In this document: positions 7,886-14,323 of the stretch, one piece after another
How the letters are laid out: each line of letters starts with the position of its first letter
How positions within the stretch are numbered: the first letter of the stretch is position 1
Source: Mesorhizobium sp. WSM3859
GTDB lineage: Bacteria > Pseudomonadota > Alphaproteobacteria > Rhizobiales > Rhizobiaceae
Length of the DNA: 64,000 nt
Assembly: GCF_002295065.1 (NCBI RefSeq)
Contig: NZ_NSGG01000014.1
Coordinates: forward strand, 124,001 to 188,000
Direction of reading: 5' to 3'
Notes under the pieces: generated by a model
What the model saw: the letters and a program-made list of their open reading frames with translations, nothing else
The model's database searches: none
Told to the model about the DNA's origin: nothing
Position numbers and translations under genes: made by a program

Positions 7886-8894
7886 TGCCCGTTACCTGAA
7901 CCCGCCTGCTTTCGAGGATCCGCTCGATCACAGCGGCATCCGCCTCATATTCCTTGGCCCGCCGACCTATTTCGGCTGCGAGTTCAGACCGGTGTTTTGT
8001 CTGAACCCGCTCCGCCATCCGTTTGGCAAACGCCGCCCGTTGCTGATGCGAGCGAAGCAGGCTCCACAGGATCTCGTCCGCCTCGATCGCCTGCGCCTCC
8101 ATCACCGCGTCGGCGGTGAAGGCATGCCCGGTATGGCACCGATAGCGCAGCATGTCACCGTCTTCGATCTCCCACAACGGCCCGTGGCATTCCGGGCATG
8201 TAAACACCGACAACTCGCCAAGTCGATCTTCATCTTTCATGGTCGAATGCTCCTGCGCGGCGATGGCCGCCTCCAGTCTGACCGCTGGTGGGGCTGCGAA
8301 CGTTTCGCCGGCGGGCTCAGCCGCGAGCTTTGCTAGCAAAGCCCCGAGCTTCGCCGCCGGCAGGCAGTGGTCGACCTCGACAAAATGCAGCGCGCTTTCG
8401 ACCATCGCAGGCACCAGCGTATCATTGGGGTCCTGGACCACCGCCAGCCCGCCCACAGCCTTGACGGCCCTCAACCCGGCGGTGCCGTCGGAAAGTGAGC
8501 CCGACAGCAGCACACCGATGACGCTGGCGCCGTAGCTCAACGCCGCCGAGCGGAACAACGGGTCGATGGCTGGCCGGGCAAGGTTTTCGCGCGGGCCGCG
8601 TCGCAGCATCATATGGCCGTCGTGAAGGAGAAGATGGAAACCGGGTGGCGCCACATAGATGCAACCCATCCTGAACGCCGCGCCGTTCCTGGCCGGCACG
8701 GCGCCGAGTGGTCCCGCTCGGTCGAGGATTTCGGGCAGGTAGCTGACCTGGCCGACATGCACCACGACGAACACGGCAGCCGGCAGATCGGCGGGCAGGT
8801 CGGCGACGAGCCGCTTCAACGGCTCGATCCCGCCGGCCGACGCGCCGATGACGATGATGTTGTGGTTTTTCGCTGGGCTTGTGGAACGGGCCAT
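7839..8894 (-). CDS. stand-alone CheB-type protein with zinc-ribbon C-terminus
   Basis: About 351 aa. The CheB methylesterase domain covers roughly residues 10-185 (GASAGG Ser, VVVHVG His, SGSLSDGTAGL Asp). The C-terminal part has a CPEC...CHTGH metal-binding pattern (near 245-270), common in non-chemotactic CheB proteins. No receiver domain is present, so it is not a classical CheB. Start 8894 is preferred because GGAGG lies 11 bases upstream; an in-frame ATG at 8951 lacks a ribosome site. The 3' end overlaps the kinase gene by 47 bases in another frame, implying translational coupling. Stress promoter at 8979-9003. Confidence 0.85.
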   Translation of the reverse strand: MARSTSPAKNHNIIVIGASAGGIEPLKRLVADLPADLPAAVFVVVHVGQVSYLPEILDRAGPLGAVPARNGAAFRMGCIYVAPPGFHLLLHDGHMMLRRGPRENLARPAIDPLFRSAALSYGASVIGVLLSGSLSDGTAGLRAVKAVGGLAVVQDPNDTLVPAMVESALHFVEVDHCLPAAKLGALLAKLAAEPAGETFAAPPAVRLEAAIAAQEHSTMKDEDRLGELSVFTCPECHGPLWEIEDGDMLRYRCHTGHAFTADAVMEAQAIEADEILWSLLRSHQQRAAFAKRMAERVQTKHRSELAAEIGRRAKEYEADAAVIERILESRRVQVTGNGEGGAERKHTKGKD

Positions 8895-8978
8895 TCCGCG
8901 ACGAGCCTCCGTTGGGCTGTAAGAACCGTTCCGTTGCGGTGATGGCGCCATCGCGGTTCAGCGACCGGTCAGCTCTTT

Positions 8979-9003
8979 AACAATGCAATCCGCGCGTTGT
9001 TCC
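8979..9003 (-). promoter_or_regulatory. EcfG-type stress promoter (exact) for the CheB-kinase-regulator operon
   Basis: Minus strand: GGAAC (9003-8999), 17 bases, GTT (8981-8979). It precedes the three-gene operon 8894 to 3901. Confidence 0.7.
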
Positions 9004-9240
9004 ATTGCTGCTGCTTCTCGTGCCTGTTGAGTCGTTCGGCGAAGCAACCGTTCTCCAGCGTGCTGGCAGCGCTTTCTAGCGTGCTGGCAGGGCTTTCTCT
9101 TGGAACAAACACCGTCATCCGCGCTTAGGGCGCTGCGGTCATGTCCGCTCCAGGTGTCCGGTGCGAGACTCGTCGCCGCTTGCCTCCCCCGGCGACGGGT
9201 CTTTCTTTGCGCCGCGTAAACACAGGTTAGGGCGAGGGAG
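9004..9240. repeat. intergenic stretch with a 21-bp tandem duplication
   Basis: Between the two divergent stress promoters, bases 9057-9077 and 9078-9098 form a direct tandem repeat of 21 bp with one mismatch (AGCGTGCTGGCAG... each). No gene recognised. A lone GGAAC-N17-CTT at 9102-9126 points to nothing nearby. Confidence 0.6.
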
Positions 9241-9265
9241 GGAACAACCTTTAATCTTGGCCGTT
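9241..9265 (+). promoter_or_regulatory. EcfG-type stress promoter (exact)
   Basis: GGAAC 9241-9245, 17 bases, GTT 9263-9265; 37 bases before the gene at 9303. Confidence 0.7.
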
Positions 9266-9302
9266 CGGGCAGCGGCGGGCGCTGCCTTAGTGAGAACGGC
9301 GC

Positions 9303-9497
9303 ATGCATAGGCTGGACCATCCCGTCGCCCCGGAGAAAGCGGTGACACTGGCGGAGGCCGGGACCGAATGGCACGTGATGATCGAAGAGCCGGGCCATGT
9401 CACCGTGGTCCGGTCTTTCAACAGCGAAGCCGATGCCATCAGCTACGCCGAAGGACAGAAGATACGCCTGCGCCCCGACAACGTGACGAGGATTTAG
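9303..9497 (+). CDS. small hypothetical protein (64 aa)
   Basis: A 64-residue soluble alpha/beta protein (MHRLDHPVAPEKAVTLAEAG...), with a strand-turn-strand segment (EWHVMIEEPGHVTVVRSF) followed by a helix (SEADAISYAEGQKIRL). This resembles a small DUF2188-like or hydrophilic fold, but I cannot name the family. It stops 3 bases before the next gene, forming a two-gene operon under the stress promoter at 9241. Confidence 0.65.
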   Translation: MHRLDHPVAPEKAVTLAEAGTEWHVMIEEPGHVTVVRSFNSEADAISYAEGQKIRLRPDNVTRI

Positions 9498-9500
9498 GCC

Positions 9501-9680
9501 ATGGCTCCGAAACACGAGGCAAGCGAAGCAGCTATCGCACGGGCGAACAGGCTGCGGGCAGAGAGCGACCGCATCAGGACTGCGTTGAAGCTCGAGTCCG
9601 ACCGTGCACGGCAGCTCACAACCGAAATCTCGAACCTTCTGCGGCACGCCAAAGGTACTGGCGGCGGACGGCAGCGCTAA
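9501..9680 (+). CDS. small helical hypothetical protein (59 aa)
   Basis: ATG 9501 to TAA 9680 encodes 59 residues. Most of the protein is one charged helix with coiled-coil character (EAAIARANRLRAESDRIRTA, then LESDRARQLTTEISNLL), ending in a flexible GTGGGRQR tail. It begins 3 bases after the stop of the 64-aa gene and shares its stress promoter, which argues for a real gene. Function unknown. Confidence 0.6.
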   Translation: MAPKHEASEAAIARANRLRAESDRIRTALKLESDRARQLTTEISNLLRHAKGTGGGRQR

Positions 9681-10024
9681 TTCCTTCATGAGATTTCTCG
9701 TTAGAAACAGGCTAGCCGAGCCAGGCGCGCGATCTTGCCGACTGATCGGCGATGCGACCTGACACTCGCACCGGGCTCCTCTGCTCAGGAGGCCCACGCG
9801 ATGATCTCAACTCGTCATCCGACTCCCTGGGCGAGAATAGCTGGAACATAGGTGATCGCTGGCAGTTCGGGGTTCGCCTCAGACGCCGCTCCAAGGCGTT
9901 TGTTGAAGACGGGTGGGCAACACCTGATCGGCCCGCGCCTGTCCGCAGGCGTGGGCTTCAGGCTCCGGCAGGATCTGCCGCGCCGCCGTGCAGATGTCGC
10001 CGCCAAGAACCACAGGAGACAGCA
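9681..10024. other. upstream region of the 143-aa gene; no other gene seen
   Basis: Carries the stress promoter at 9843-9867 and, if that is the only start, a leader of about 150 bases before the gene at 10025. Open frames crossing it look like shadows. Confidence 0.5.
9843..9867 (+). promoter_or_regulatory. EcfG-type stress promoter (exact)
   Basis: GGAAC 9843-9847, 17 bases, GTT 9865-9867; 157 bases before the gene at 10025, an unusually long distance in this window. Confidence 0.55.
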
Positions 10025-10456
10025 ATGAAGCATCAGACCTCATACGAACTTCAATCGGTGGCGGTCGTCGACCGGCTTGGATTGATTCCCCTTGCAACGA
10101 GAACGCAACGGATCGAGCGGTGGGCGGAACTGCTCGACCGCAATCCGCAGCGCTGCCTCTCGGCGCTGACAGGCACCGAATATGTCGATCCCGGGGTTCG
10201 CGAACGGGTGCGGGCGGACGGATCGGCGCTCGCGGTTGCGTTCGATGATCCATTGCTGCGCGCCGCCGGGTTGCGGTCGGACACCTATGGCGAAGCGAAG
10301 CGCTTCTTCGAGCTCTCCGATTGGCAATTGCATGACGTCGTCTGCAGCTGCCATACCGGCGCGACGATGCAGGCAAACTGGGCCGCCGCGCGGGTGCGCC
10401 GGATCGTAAGAGGCAACCCGATCCTCGGCTGGCTCAGGAGCCGTTTCACGCATTGA
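10025..10456 (+). CDS. hypothetical protein (143 aa)
   Basis: Start 10025 is supported by ACAGGAGA 5-6 bases upstream. The protein is soluble, 143 aa, opening MKHQTSYELQSVAVVDRLG with a helical middle (RIERWAELLDRNPQ), a FFELSDWQLHDVVCSCHTG segment with two close cysteines, and a basic C-terminus (RIVRGNPILGWLRSRFTH). I recall similar uncharacterised rhizobial proteins but cannot name a domain. A stress promoter lies upstream. Confidence 0.7.
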   Translation: MKHQTSYELQSVAVVDRLGLIPLATRTQRIERWAELLDRNPQRCLSALTGTEYVDPGVRERVRADGSALAVAFDDPLLRAAGLRSDTYGEAKRFFELSDWQLHDVVCSCHTGATMQANWAAARVRRIVRGNPILGWLRSRFTH

Positions 10457-10525
10457 GACAGACTGGTCGTCCGGCGAACGCAGGTCGCCGGCGGCTCGGC
10501 TGCCCGACGATCAGTGCAGAGATGA

Positions 10526-11128
10526 TCAGTGCAGAAGAGAAGCTCCGCGCAACTGCGCTATCCTGCGCATGATGGCGTTCAGCCAGTCGGCGATCGACGA
10601 GTCCGCGGGTCTATTGTCGATATCCTCCAGCGCCCGTTCCAAAGTATGCTCGACAAGGCGGTCTGAGGCCCCGGCATCTTCCAGCAGCAGGCGTGCGGTG
10701 AGCCGCAGCTTGGGCAGCAGCGCAACGACGTCCTCCGCCGCAGCCACCGGCTGCCCGACGGTCGCCGGTTCTACAGAGTGCTCCTGTGGAAACAGTGCAT
10801 CGATCAGGCTGACGCGGTTCGACGACTTGCTCAGGCTGCTCGCAAAACGCAAATGCTCGGGAATGGCGATCTCGTCATATCCGCTGAAGAACACGAAGGG
10901 CACGTTGCGCCGCATCAGCTCGTCCGCGACCGGGAAAACCTTGCGGCCATGCAGGTCGATGTCCAGGATCGCGGCCTCGGCTTTCTTCGCATGCCGTCCG
11001 GCCTGCTCCACCGTCGCCACCGGCCCAAGAATGATGGCGCCCATGTCGGCGAAGAAGGTCGCCAGATCGCTGGCGAGCAGCCACTCGTCTTCAGCGATCA
11101 AGAGGTGAAGTCCCCTGAGGTTTCGCAC
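10526..11128 (-). CDS. response regulator with FATGUY-like receiver and C-terminal helical extension
   Basis: Start is GTG 11128, chosen because GAAGGAG lies 5-6 bases upstream; an in-frame ATG just upstream would put that site inside the gene. 200 aa: receiver in residues 1-115 (acidic LIAEDEWLLA; Asp in AILDIDLHGRK; VPFVFFSGYDE motif) and a C-terminal helical extension of about 80 residues (RLTARLLLEDAGASDRLVE) that is not a DNA-binding domain I recognise. The usual receiver Lys appears replaced: the SSLSKSSNR segment gives only an approximate match. Exact stress promoter at 11221-11245. Confidence 0.75.
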   Translation of the reverse strand: MRNLRGLHLLIAEDEWLLASDLATFFADMGAIILGPVATVEQAGRHAKKAEAAILDIDLHGRKVFPVADELMRRNVPFVFFSGYDEIAIPEHLRFASSLSKSSNRVSLIDALFPQEHSVEPATVGQPVAAAEDVVALLPKLRLTARLLLEDAGASDRLVEHTLERALEDIDNRPADSSIADWLNAIMRRIAQLRGASLLH

Positions 11129-11220
11129 ACGAGCTCCTTCAGTTCGCATACCGCAGCCGCAAAGCAAGGCGCGCTCACACCCGCACATGGCAATGAGGTC
11201 GCAGGGAAGCCAGATGTTAG

Positions 11221-11245
11221 AACGCGGCGACGGGTGAACCGTTCC
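11221..11245 (-). promoter_or_regulatory. EcfG-type stress promoter (exact)
   Basis: Minus strand: GGAAC (11245-11241), 17 bases, GTT (11223-11221), about 93 bases upstream of the response regulator start at 11128. Confidence 0.65.
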
Positions 11246-11307
11246 GGAGGTTCGCTGCATGCACTTCGACCCGATCTGACAGGCTTCGATCCGGTCAGAC
11301 AGGGTAT

Positions 11308-11332
11308 GGAACCATTCCGCCGGCCTGCGGTT
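11308..11332 (+). promoter_or_regulatory. EcfG-type stress promoter (exact), divergent from the previous one
   Basis: GGAAC 11308-11312, 17 bases, GTT 11330-11332; 36 bases before the gene at 11368. Confidence 0.7.
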
Positions 11333-11367
11333 CGGCACGAGGCGGGAGTCGGCTGGGAACCACGACC

Positions 11368-11562
11368 ATGACATCGTACGGCGAAGCCTCCGGGGATGAC
11401 AACGAGCGTGAGAATGCCGAACGTGTCCGCGACCTGGCGCAAAGAGCGGGAATTGCAAGCCGATTGGCGCTGGCGCTGATCCTGAAATACGGCAACGATC
11501 CGGAGGTGCTCGATCGCGAGGCGGCAAAGCTGAAGCGCGATGCGGAGAACGCCGGCAGATAG
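11368..11562 (+). CDS. small hypothetical protein (64 aa)
   Basis: A 64-residue charged helical protein (MTSYGEASGDDNERENAERV; then ALALILKYGNDPEVLDREAAKL). The second half resembles short DUF3606-like or putative DNA-binding small proteins of rhizobia, but this is not certain. It is the first gene of a likely two-gene operon with the membrane protein 15 bases downstream. Confidence 0.65.
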   Translation: MTSYGEASGDDNERENAERVRDLAQRAGIASRLALALILKYGNDPEVLDREAAKLKRDAENAGR

Positions 11563-11577
11563 AGCAGGAGCTGCCTC

Positions 11578-12180
11578 GTGCTGGCCGACCCGATGGTCCT
11601 CATCCTGATGTATTTCGTCCTGCCGGTCTGGCTGATCGCGGGCTTTGCCGACTGGCTCTGTCATCGTGCGACCCACATCGAATCCACGACCGGCGCGAAG
11701 GAATCGCTGATCCACCTGCTGATGTTCGCAGAGGTTGGGATCCCGCTGCTTGCAGCGATGTTCCTCGAGGTGAACGCCTTGATCATCGCCGTAATGATCG
11801 TCGCCTTCTTCGTTCATGAAGCGACGGCAATGTGGGATGTGCGCTACGCGACCACGGCGCGCACGGTGAGCCCGATCGAGCAGCATGTCCACAGCTTCCT
11901 GGAGATGATCCCGCTGATGGGGCTGGTCATCGTCGTGGCGCTGCATTGGGGCCAGTTCCTGGCCCTGTTCGGCGCCGGACCGGAAACGGCGCGCTTCGAC
12001 CTGACCTGGAAACAGCAGCAACTGCCGGTGGCATATATTGCCGTCGTGATGATCGTCATCGTGCTGTTCGAACTGCTGCCCTATGTGGAGGAGTTCTTCA
12101 GAGGCCTGCGCGCCAACGCAGGCCGGCTCGTGCCCGCCAAGGCAAGGCGCCATGAGCCCGGCGATACCGCCACGCGGTGA
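11578..12180 (+). CDS. integral membrane protein (200 aa) with histidine-rich loops
   Basis: GTG start 11578 with AGGAG about 8 bases upstream. About five hydrophobic segments are visible: residues 5-25, 45-60, 62-82, 105-125 and 150-170. Histidines recur near membrane boundaries: HRATH (near 28), H in FFVHE (near 80), and EQHVHSF (near 103). That spacing recalls the di-iron histidine boxes of fatty-acid or sterol desaturases, but the canonical boxes are not clear. It is placed in the inner membrane. It shares the stress promoter at 11308. Confidence 0.7.
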   Translation: MLADPMVLILMYFVLPVWLIAGFADWLCHRATHIESTTGAKESLIHLLMFAEVGIPLLAAMFLEVNALIIAVMIVAFFVHEATAMWDVRYATTARTVSPIEQHVHSFLEMIPLMGLVIVVALHWGQFLALFGAGPETARFDLTWKQQQLPVAYIAVVMIVIVLFELLPYVEEFFRGLRANAGRLVPAKARRHEPGDTATR

Positions 12181-12194
12181 GGGCAACTATCTTC

Positions 12195-12332
12195 TCAGCC
12201 GTTCTGGTCGATAGCGTGCGGCGAGGGCTGTTGGGCGCCACCGGCCGGACGCCCGTCATTCTGGCCAGTCCAAACCCAGAGGGCGACCAGGACGATCACC
12301 AGAACACCTAGCGCAATTGTGATATGACGCAT
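12195..12332 (-). CDS. small single-pass membrane protein (45 aa)
   Basis: ATG 12332 to stop 12195 gives 45 residues. One transmembrane helix follows the start directly (ITIALGVLVIVLVALWVW, residues 4-21), then a hydrophilic C-terminal tail (TGQNDGRPAGGAQQPSPHAIDQNG). It begins 8 bases after the DUF2934 gene ends and is probably co-transcribed with it. Function unknown. Confidence 0.6.
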   Translation of the reverse strand: MRHITIALGVLVIVLVALWVWTGQNDGRPAGGAQQPSPHAIDQNG

Positions 12333-12340
12333 CAACGGCC

Positions 12341-12544
12341 TCAGCCGCCTGGCCTGTTGGCGGCCGGATCCGAGCCGACGCCAACCGCAGGATCGGGCGC
12401 CACCGGACCGCGCTCGGCTTCCGAGCCTTCCGACTCGATCTCCTGGACGGCCTGATCCCAGTGTTCCTGCTGGCGTCCCTCGGGGCGGCCTTCGCGCTCC
12501 CATATTTCGTGGGCACGTTGCCTGATGCGTTCTTCCCTGTCCAT
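12341..12544 (-). CDS. DUF2934 protein (67 aa)
   Basis: Opens MDREERIRQRAHEIWEREG and continues with GRQQEHWDQAVQEIE, the DUF2934 signature (basic helix, W-E-R-E-G-R-P, then HW). The C-terminus is disordered. ATG 12544 is chosen over a GTG 3 bases earlier because AAGGAGG lies 6 bases upstream. DUF2934 proteins are abundant in rhizobia and often stress-induced; no biochemical role is established. A near-match stress promoter is at 12587-12611. Confidence 0.85.
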   Translation of the reverse strand: MDREERIRQRAHEIWEREGRPEGRQQEHWDQAVQEIESEGSEAERGPVAPDPAVGVGSDPAANRPGG

Positions 12545-12586
12545 CACAAGCCTCCTTTCACGCCTCAGGTGGCGCTGCCCGCGCCT

Positions 12587-12611
12587 AAGTGATTGCCGGC
12601 GGATTTGTTCC
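12587..12611 (-). promoter_or_regulatory. EcfG-type stress promoter (near match, CTT)
   Basis: Minus strand: GGAAC (12611-12607), 17 bases, CTT (12589-12587) in place of GTT, upstream of the DUF2934 gene. Confidence 0.4.
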
Positions 12612-12642
12612 TTCTAAGCCTGCCGTGTACCGTGCCGGTTCG

Positions 12643-12667
12643 GGAACGTCGCCTTCGCGCCGGTGTT
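12643..12667 (+). promoter_or_regulatory. EcfG-type stress promoter (exact)
   Basis: GGAAC 12643-12647, 17 bases, GTT 12665-12667; 29 bases before the gene at 12696. Confidence 0.7.
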
Positions 12668-12695
12668 ACTTCTCCATGAGAAATGGAGACCAGCC

Positions 12696-13007
12696 ATGAA
12701 CAATCAGAACCGCCGCGAGACAGGCGCCACAAAATATCCGGCCAACACCGATCCGGATCCGAGCGACCAATTCTCCCAGGACGCCGCCGGCAACGAAAGA
12801 CCTCACGTCGATCCGGGCCTCAGCCGCAAACAGGGCGAGGTCGAGGACAAGACCCATCAGTCGGAAGGCCGCAATCCGCCGCGGCAGCCGACGCCAAGCC
12901 CCTCGACCGAAAAGAGTTCAGGCGCTGGCCCGGCAGTCGCGGAGCATTCCAAGGACGCCAAGGCAGCCAGGAGCGGCCGTCAGCCCGGCGCCTATGTGAA
13001 GGAATGA
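12696..13007 (+). CDS. disordered hydrophilic protein (103 aa)
   Basis: Start 12696 is supported by TGGAGA 6-8 bases upstream. The whole protein is hydrophilic and rich in Asn, Gln, Pro, Ser, Asp and Lys (MNNQNRRETGATKYPANTDP), without hydrophobic core or cysteine. This composition resembles hydrophilin- or LEA-like stress proteins. The inference is compositional only. Confidence 0.65.
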   Translation: MNNQNRRETGATKYPANTDPDPSDQFSQDAAGNERPHVDPGLSRKQGEVEDKTHQSEGRNPPRQPTPSPSTEKSSGAGPAVAEHSKDAKAARSGRQPGAYVKE

Positions 13008-13025
13008 CGGCGGCGCGGACGTAGT

Positions 13026-13050
13026 GGAACATAGCTATGACTTCTAAGTT
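13026..13050 (+). promoter_or_regulatory. EcfG-type stress promoter (exact)
   Basis: GGAAC 13026-13030, 17 bases, GTT 13048-13050; 86 bases before the gene at 13136. Confidence 0.65.
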
Positions 13051-13135
13051 CGAGGACTGCCGCCGCCGACGATCCGGCGGCGGATTGTGAGGCTCTGGAG
13101 CCGTCCGGAGCCTCCGCAACCACGACGGATCGGCT

Positions 13136-13516
13136 ATGAACAAGACAGCGTCAAGCAAACATCCGCGGGAACGGGCAGCGCGCGATAGGCCACGTTCGCT
13201 TCGACGGCGGGCATTGCTCCCTCTGACCGCAAGCGTCCTGGGGAGCCTCCTCTGTTTCCCGGCATCGGCGCACCAGGCACCGGCGGGCTGGCAGTATGAC
13301 CCTTCCTGCTGCGCTGGGGTGGATTGCTATCAGGCACCGCCTTCGGATGTGAAGGAAACGAAATACGGTTACCAGCTCTCGACCGGCGAGCTGATCCCCT
13401 ATAGCGACCATCGCATCAAGCGATCGCGTGACGAACATTTCCACGAATGCAAGCGGGGCGGCGACAACAGATCCCAGCGCTCTTTCTGCCTTTACGTTCC
13501 GGACCGCGGGATGTGA
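13136..13516 (+). CDS. secreted cysteine-containing hypothetical protein (126 aa)
   Basis: A long basic N-terminus (to about residue 25) precedes a signal peptide hydrophobic core (LLPLTASVLGSLLCFPASAHQ) with a likely cleavage at ASA-H. The mature part of about 80 residues has CC-x3-DC and two more cysteines (HECKR, SFCLY), consistent with two disulfides in the periplasm. Similar small exported proteins with the YDPSCCAGVDC motif occur in rhizobia, function unknown. A stress promoter is upstream, and a hairpin shared with the convergent gene lies downstream. Confidence 0.75.
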   Translation: MNKTASSKHPRERAARDRPRSLRRRALLPLTASVLGSLLCFPASAHQAPAGWQYDPSCCAGVDCYQAPPSDVKETKYGYQLSTGELIPYSDHRIKRSRDEHFHECKRGGDNRSQRSFCLYVPDRGM

Positions 13517-13547
13517 CCTGCAACGCATCGGCAGTCGAAAGAGAAAG

Positions 13548-13569
13548 GCCCGCCCTTGCAAAGGCGGGC
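13548..13569. terminator. bidirectional terminator-like hairpin
   Basis: Stem GCCCGCC (13548-13554) with GGCGGGC (13563-13569), loop of 8. It lies between two convergent gene ends (13516 and 13597). There is no long T-run, so strength is uncertain. Confidence 0.55.
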
Positions 13570-13596
13570 TTCAAGGCCGTGCAAGAGGCCGATAGC

Positions 13597-13899
13597 TTAC
13601 TTGTTGCAATTCTGCACGTTGGACGTCGTGTTGCCACTGGCTGTGTTGTTGTCGATGTCGTTGCCGGCGGCGTCCTTGCACCGGTCGTTTGCGCCGTTGG
13701 ACTTGGTGCTGTTCGTGCTGTTGGTGGCGTTTGGATCGACCGTGCCGTTGCTGTTGCCCGTACCCGTTGCGCCGCCCGCGCCGGTGGTGCCTGCGGTAGC
13801 GCCGGTGCCGTTGGTGCCGTTGCCCGAGCCGCTCGTTTGCGCCATCGCGGAAGTCGCCAGGACAATTGTAAGAATCGATGCGGAAAGAAGTTTGATCAT
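13597..13899 (-). CDS. secreted Asn/Thr/Gly-rich low-complexity protein (100 aa)
   Basis: Start 13899 gives a clean signal peptide (MIKLLSASILTIVLATSAMAQ). The mature part is low-complexity: GSGNGTNGTGATAGTTG, then repeated NxTNSTNST units, a KxxGANDRCKDAAGNDIDN patch and a C-terminal cysteine. It is exported to the periplasm or beyond. A near-match stress promoter (-10 GTC) is at 13941-13965. No family recognised. Confidence 0.7.
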   Translation of the reverse strand: MIKLLSASILTIVLATSAMAQTSGSGNGTNGTGATAGTTGAGGATGTGNSNGTVDPNATNSTNSTKSNGANDRCKDAAGNDIDNNTASGNTTSNVQNCNK

Positions 13900-13940
13900 G
13901 GTAAGGATCTCCTGTTGATCGCCTGATTGCGATATCATTC

Positions 13941-13965
13941 GACAAGAAATTAAACCGGATGTTCC
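13941..13965 (-). promoter_or_regulatory. EcfG-type stress promoter (near match, GTC)
   Basis: Minus strand: GGAAC (13965-13961), 17 bases, GTC (13943-13941), 42 bases before the start at 13899. Confidence 0.4.
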
Positions 13966-14066
13966 GATGAAATTCGCCGACAACGCCGATCTGCTTATAA
14001 ATTTCACCTCTGACAAAGAAGATGCACAATGCAGTTTGTAAGATTTGTTGCGAGGTTCTGGAAAGC

Positions 14067-14270
14067 TTACTTATTCGTTCGGATTTTCTGGCGAGGGTTG
14101 ATGCCACCTGCGTCGCTTGTGTCGTTCTCGACATCACCTTCGACTGTGTTCTCGCCATGCTCCAGCTCGTCGCCTTCCTTGATGGTGCCCTTGGAGGTTC
14201 CAATGCCTGGATCATTGCCCATATCGGCATCGCTCGGCTTTTTCGATTTCGGGTGCTGGTTTCCGCTCAT
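14067..14270 (-). CDS. small hydrophilic protein (67 aa)
   Basis: A 67-residue protein with no hydrophobic segment (MSGNQHPKSKKPSDADMGND, later EHGENTVEGDVENDTSDAGG). It is Asp/Glu/Asn/Gly-rich and probably disordered. GAGGAACG lies just before the ATG, and an exact stress promoter is at 14295-14319, partly over the 3' end of the convergent-side gene at 14324. Confidence 0.65.
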   Translation of the reverse strand: MSGNQHPKSKKPSDADMGNDPGIGTSKGTIKEGDELEHGENTVEGDVENDTSDAGGINPRQKIRTNK

Positions 14271-14294
14271 GGTCGTTCCTCGTTATGTCTTTCG

Positions 14295-14319
14295 AACCGG
14301 AAGCGGCGCAGAATGTTCC
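14295..14319 (-). promoter_or_regulatory. EcfG-type stress promoter (exact)
   Basis: Minus strand: GGAAC (14319-14315), 17 bases, GTT (14297-14295), 25 bases before the start at 14270. Confidence 0.7.
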
Positions 14320-14323
14320 GGCG

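Noticed and set aside
9102..9126. GGAAC-N17-CTT on the plus strand
   Set aside because: No gene starts within normal distance and an exact site at 9241 already serves the next gene.
8958..9797. A 279-codon minus-strand frame
   Set aside because: It crosses a promoter, a tandem repeat and two small genes on the other strand, and has no family content.
11098..12186. A 362-codon minus-strand frame opposite the small operon 11368-12180
   Set aside because: Shadow: the plus strand has a promoter, ribosome sites and membrane segments.
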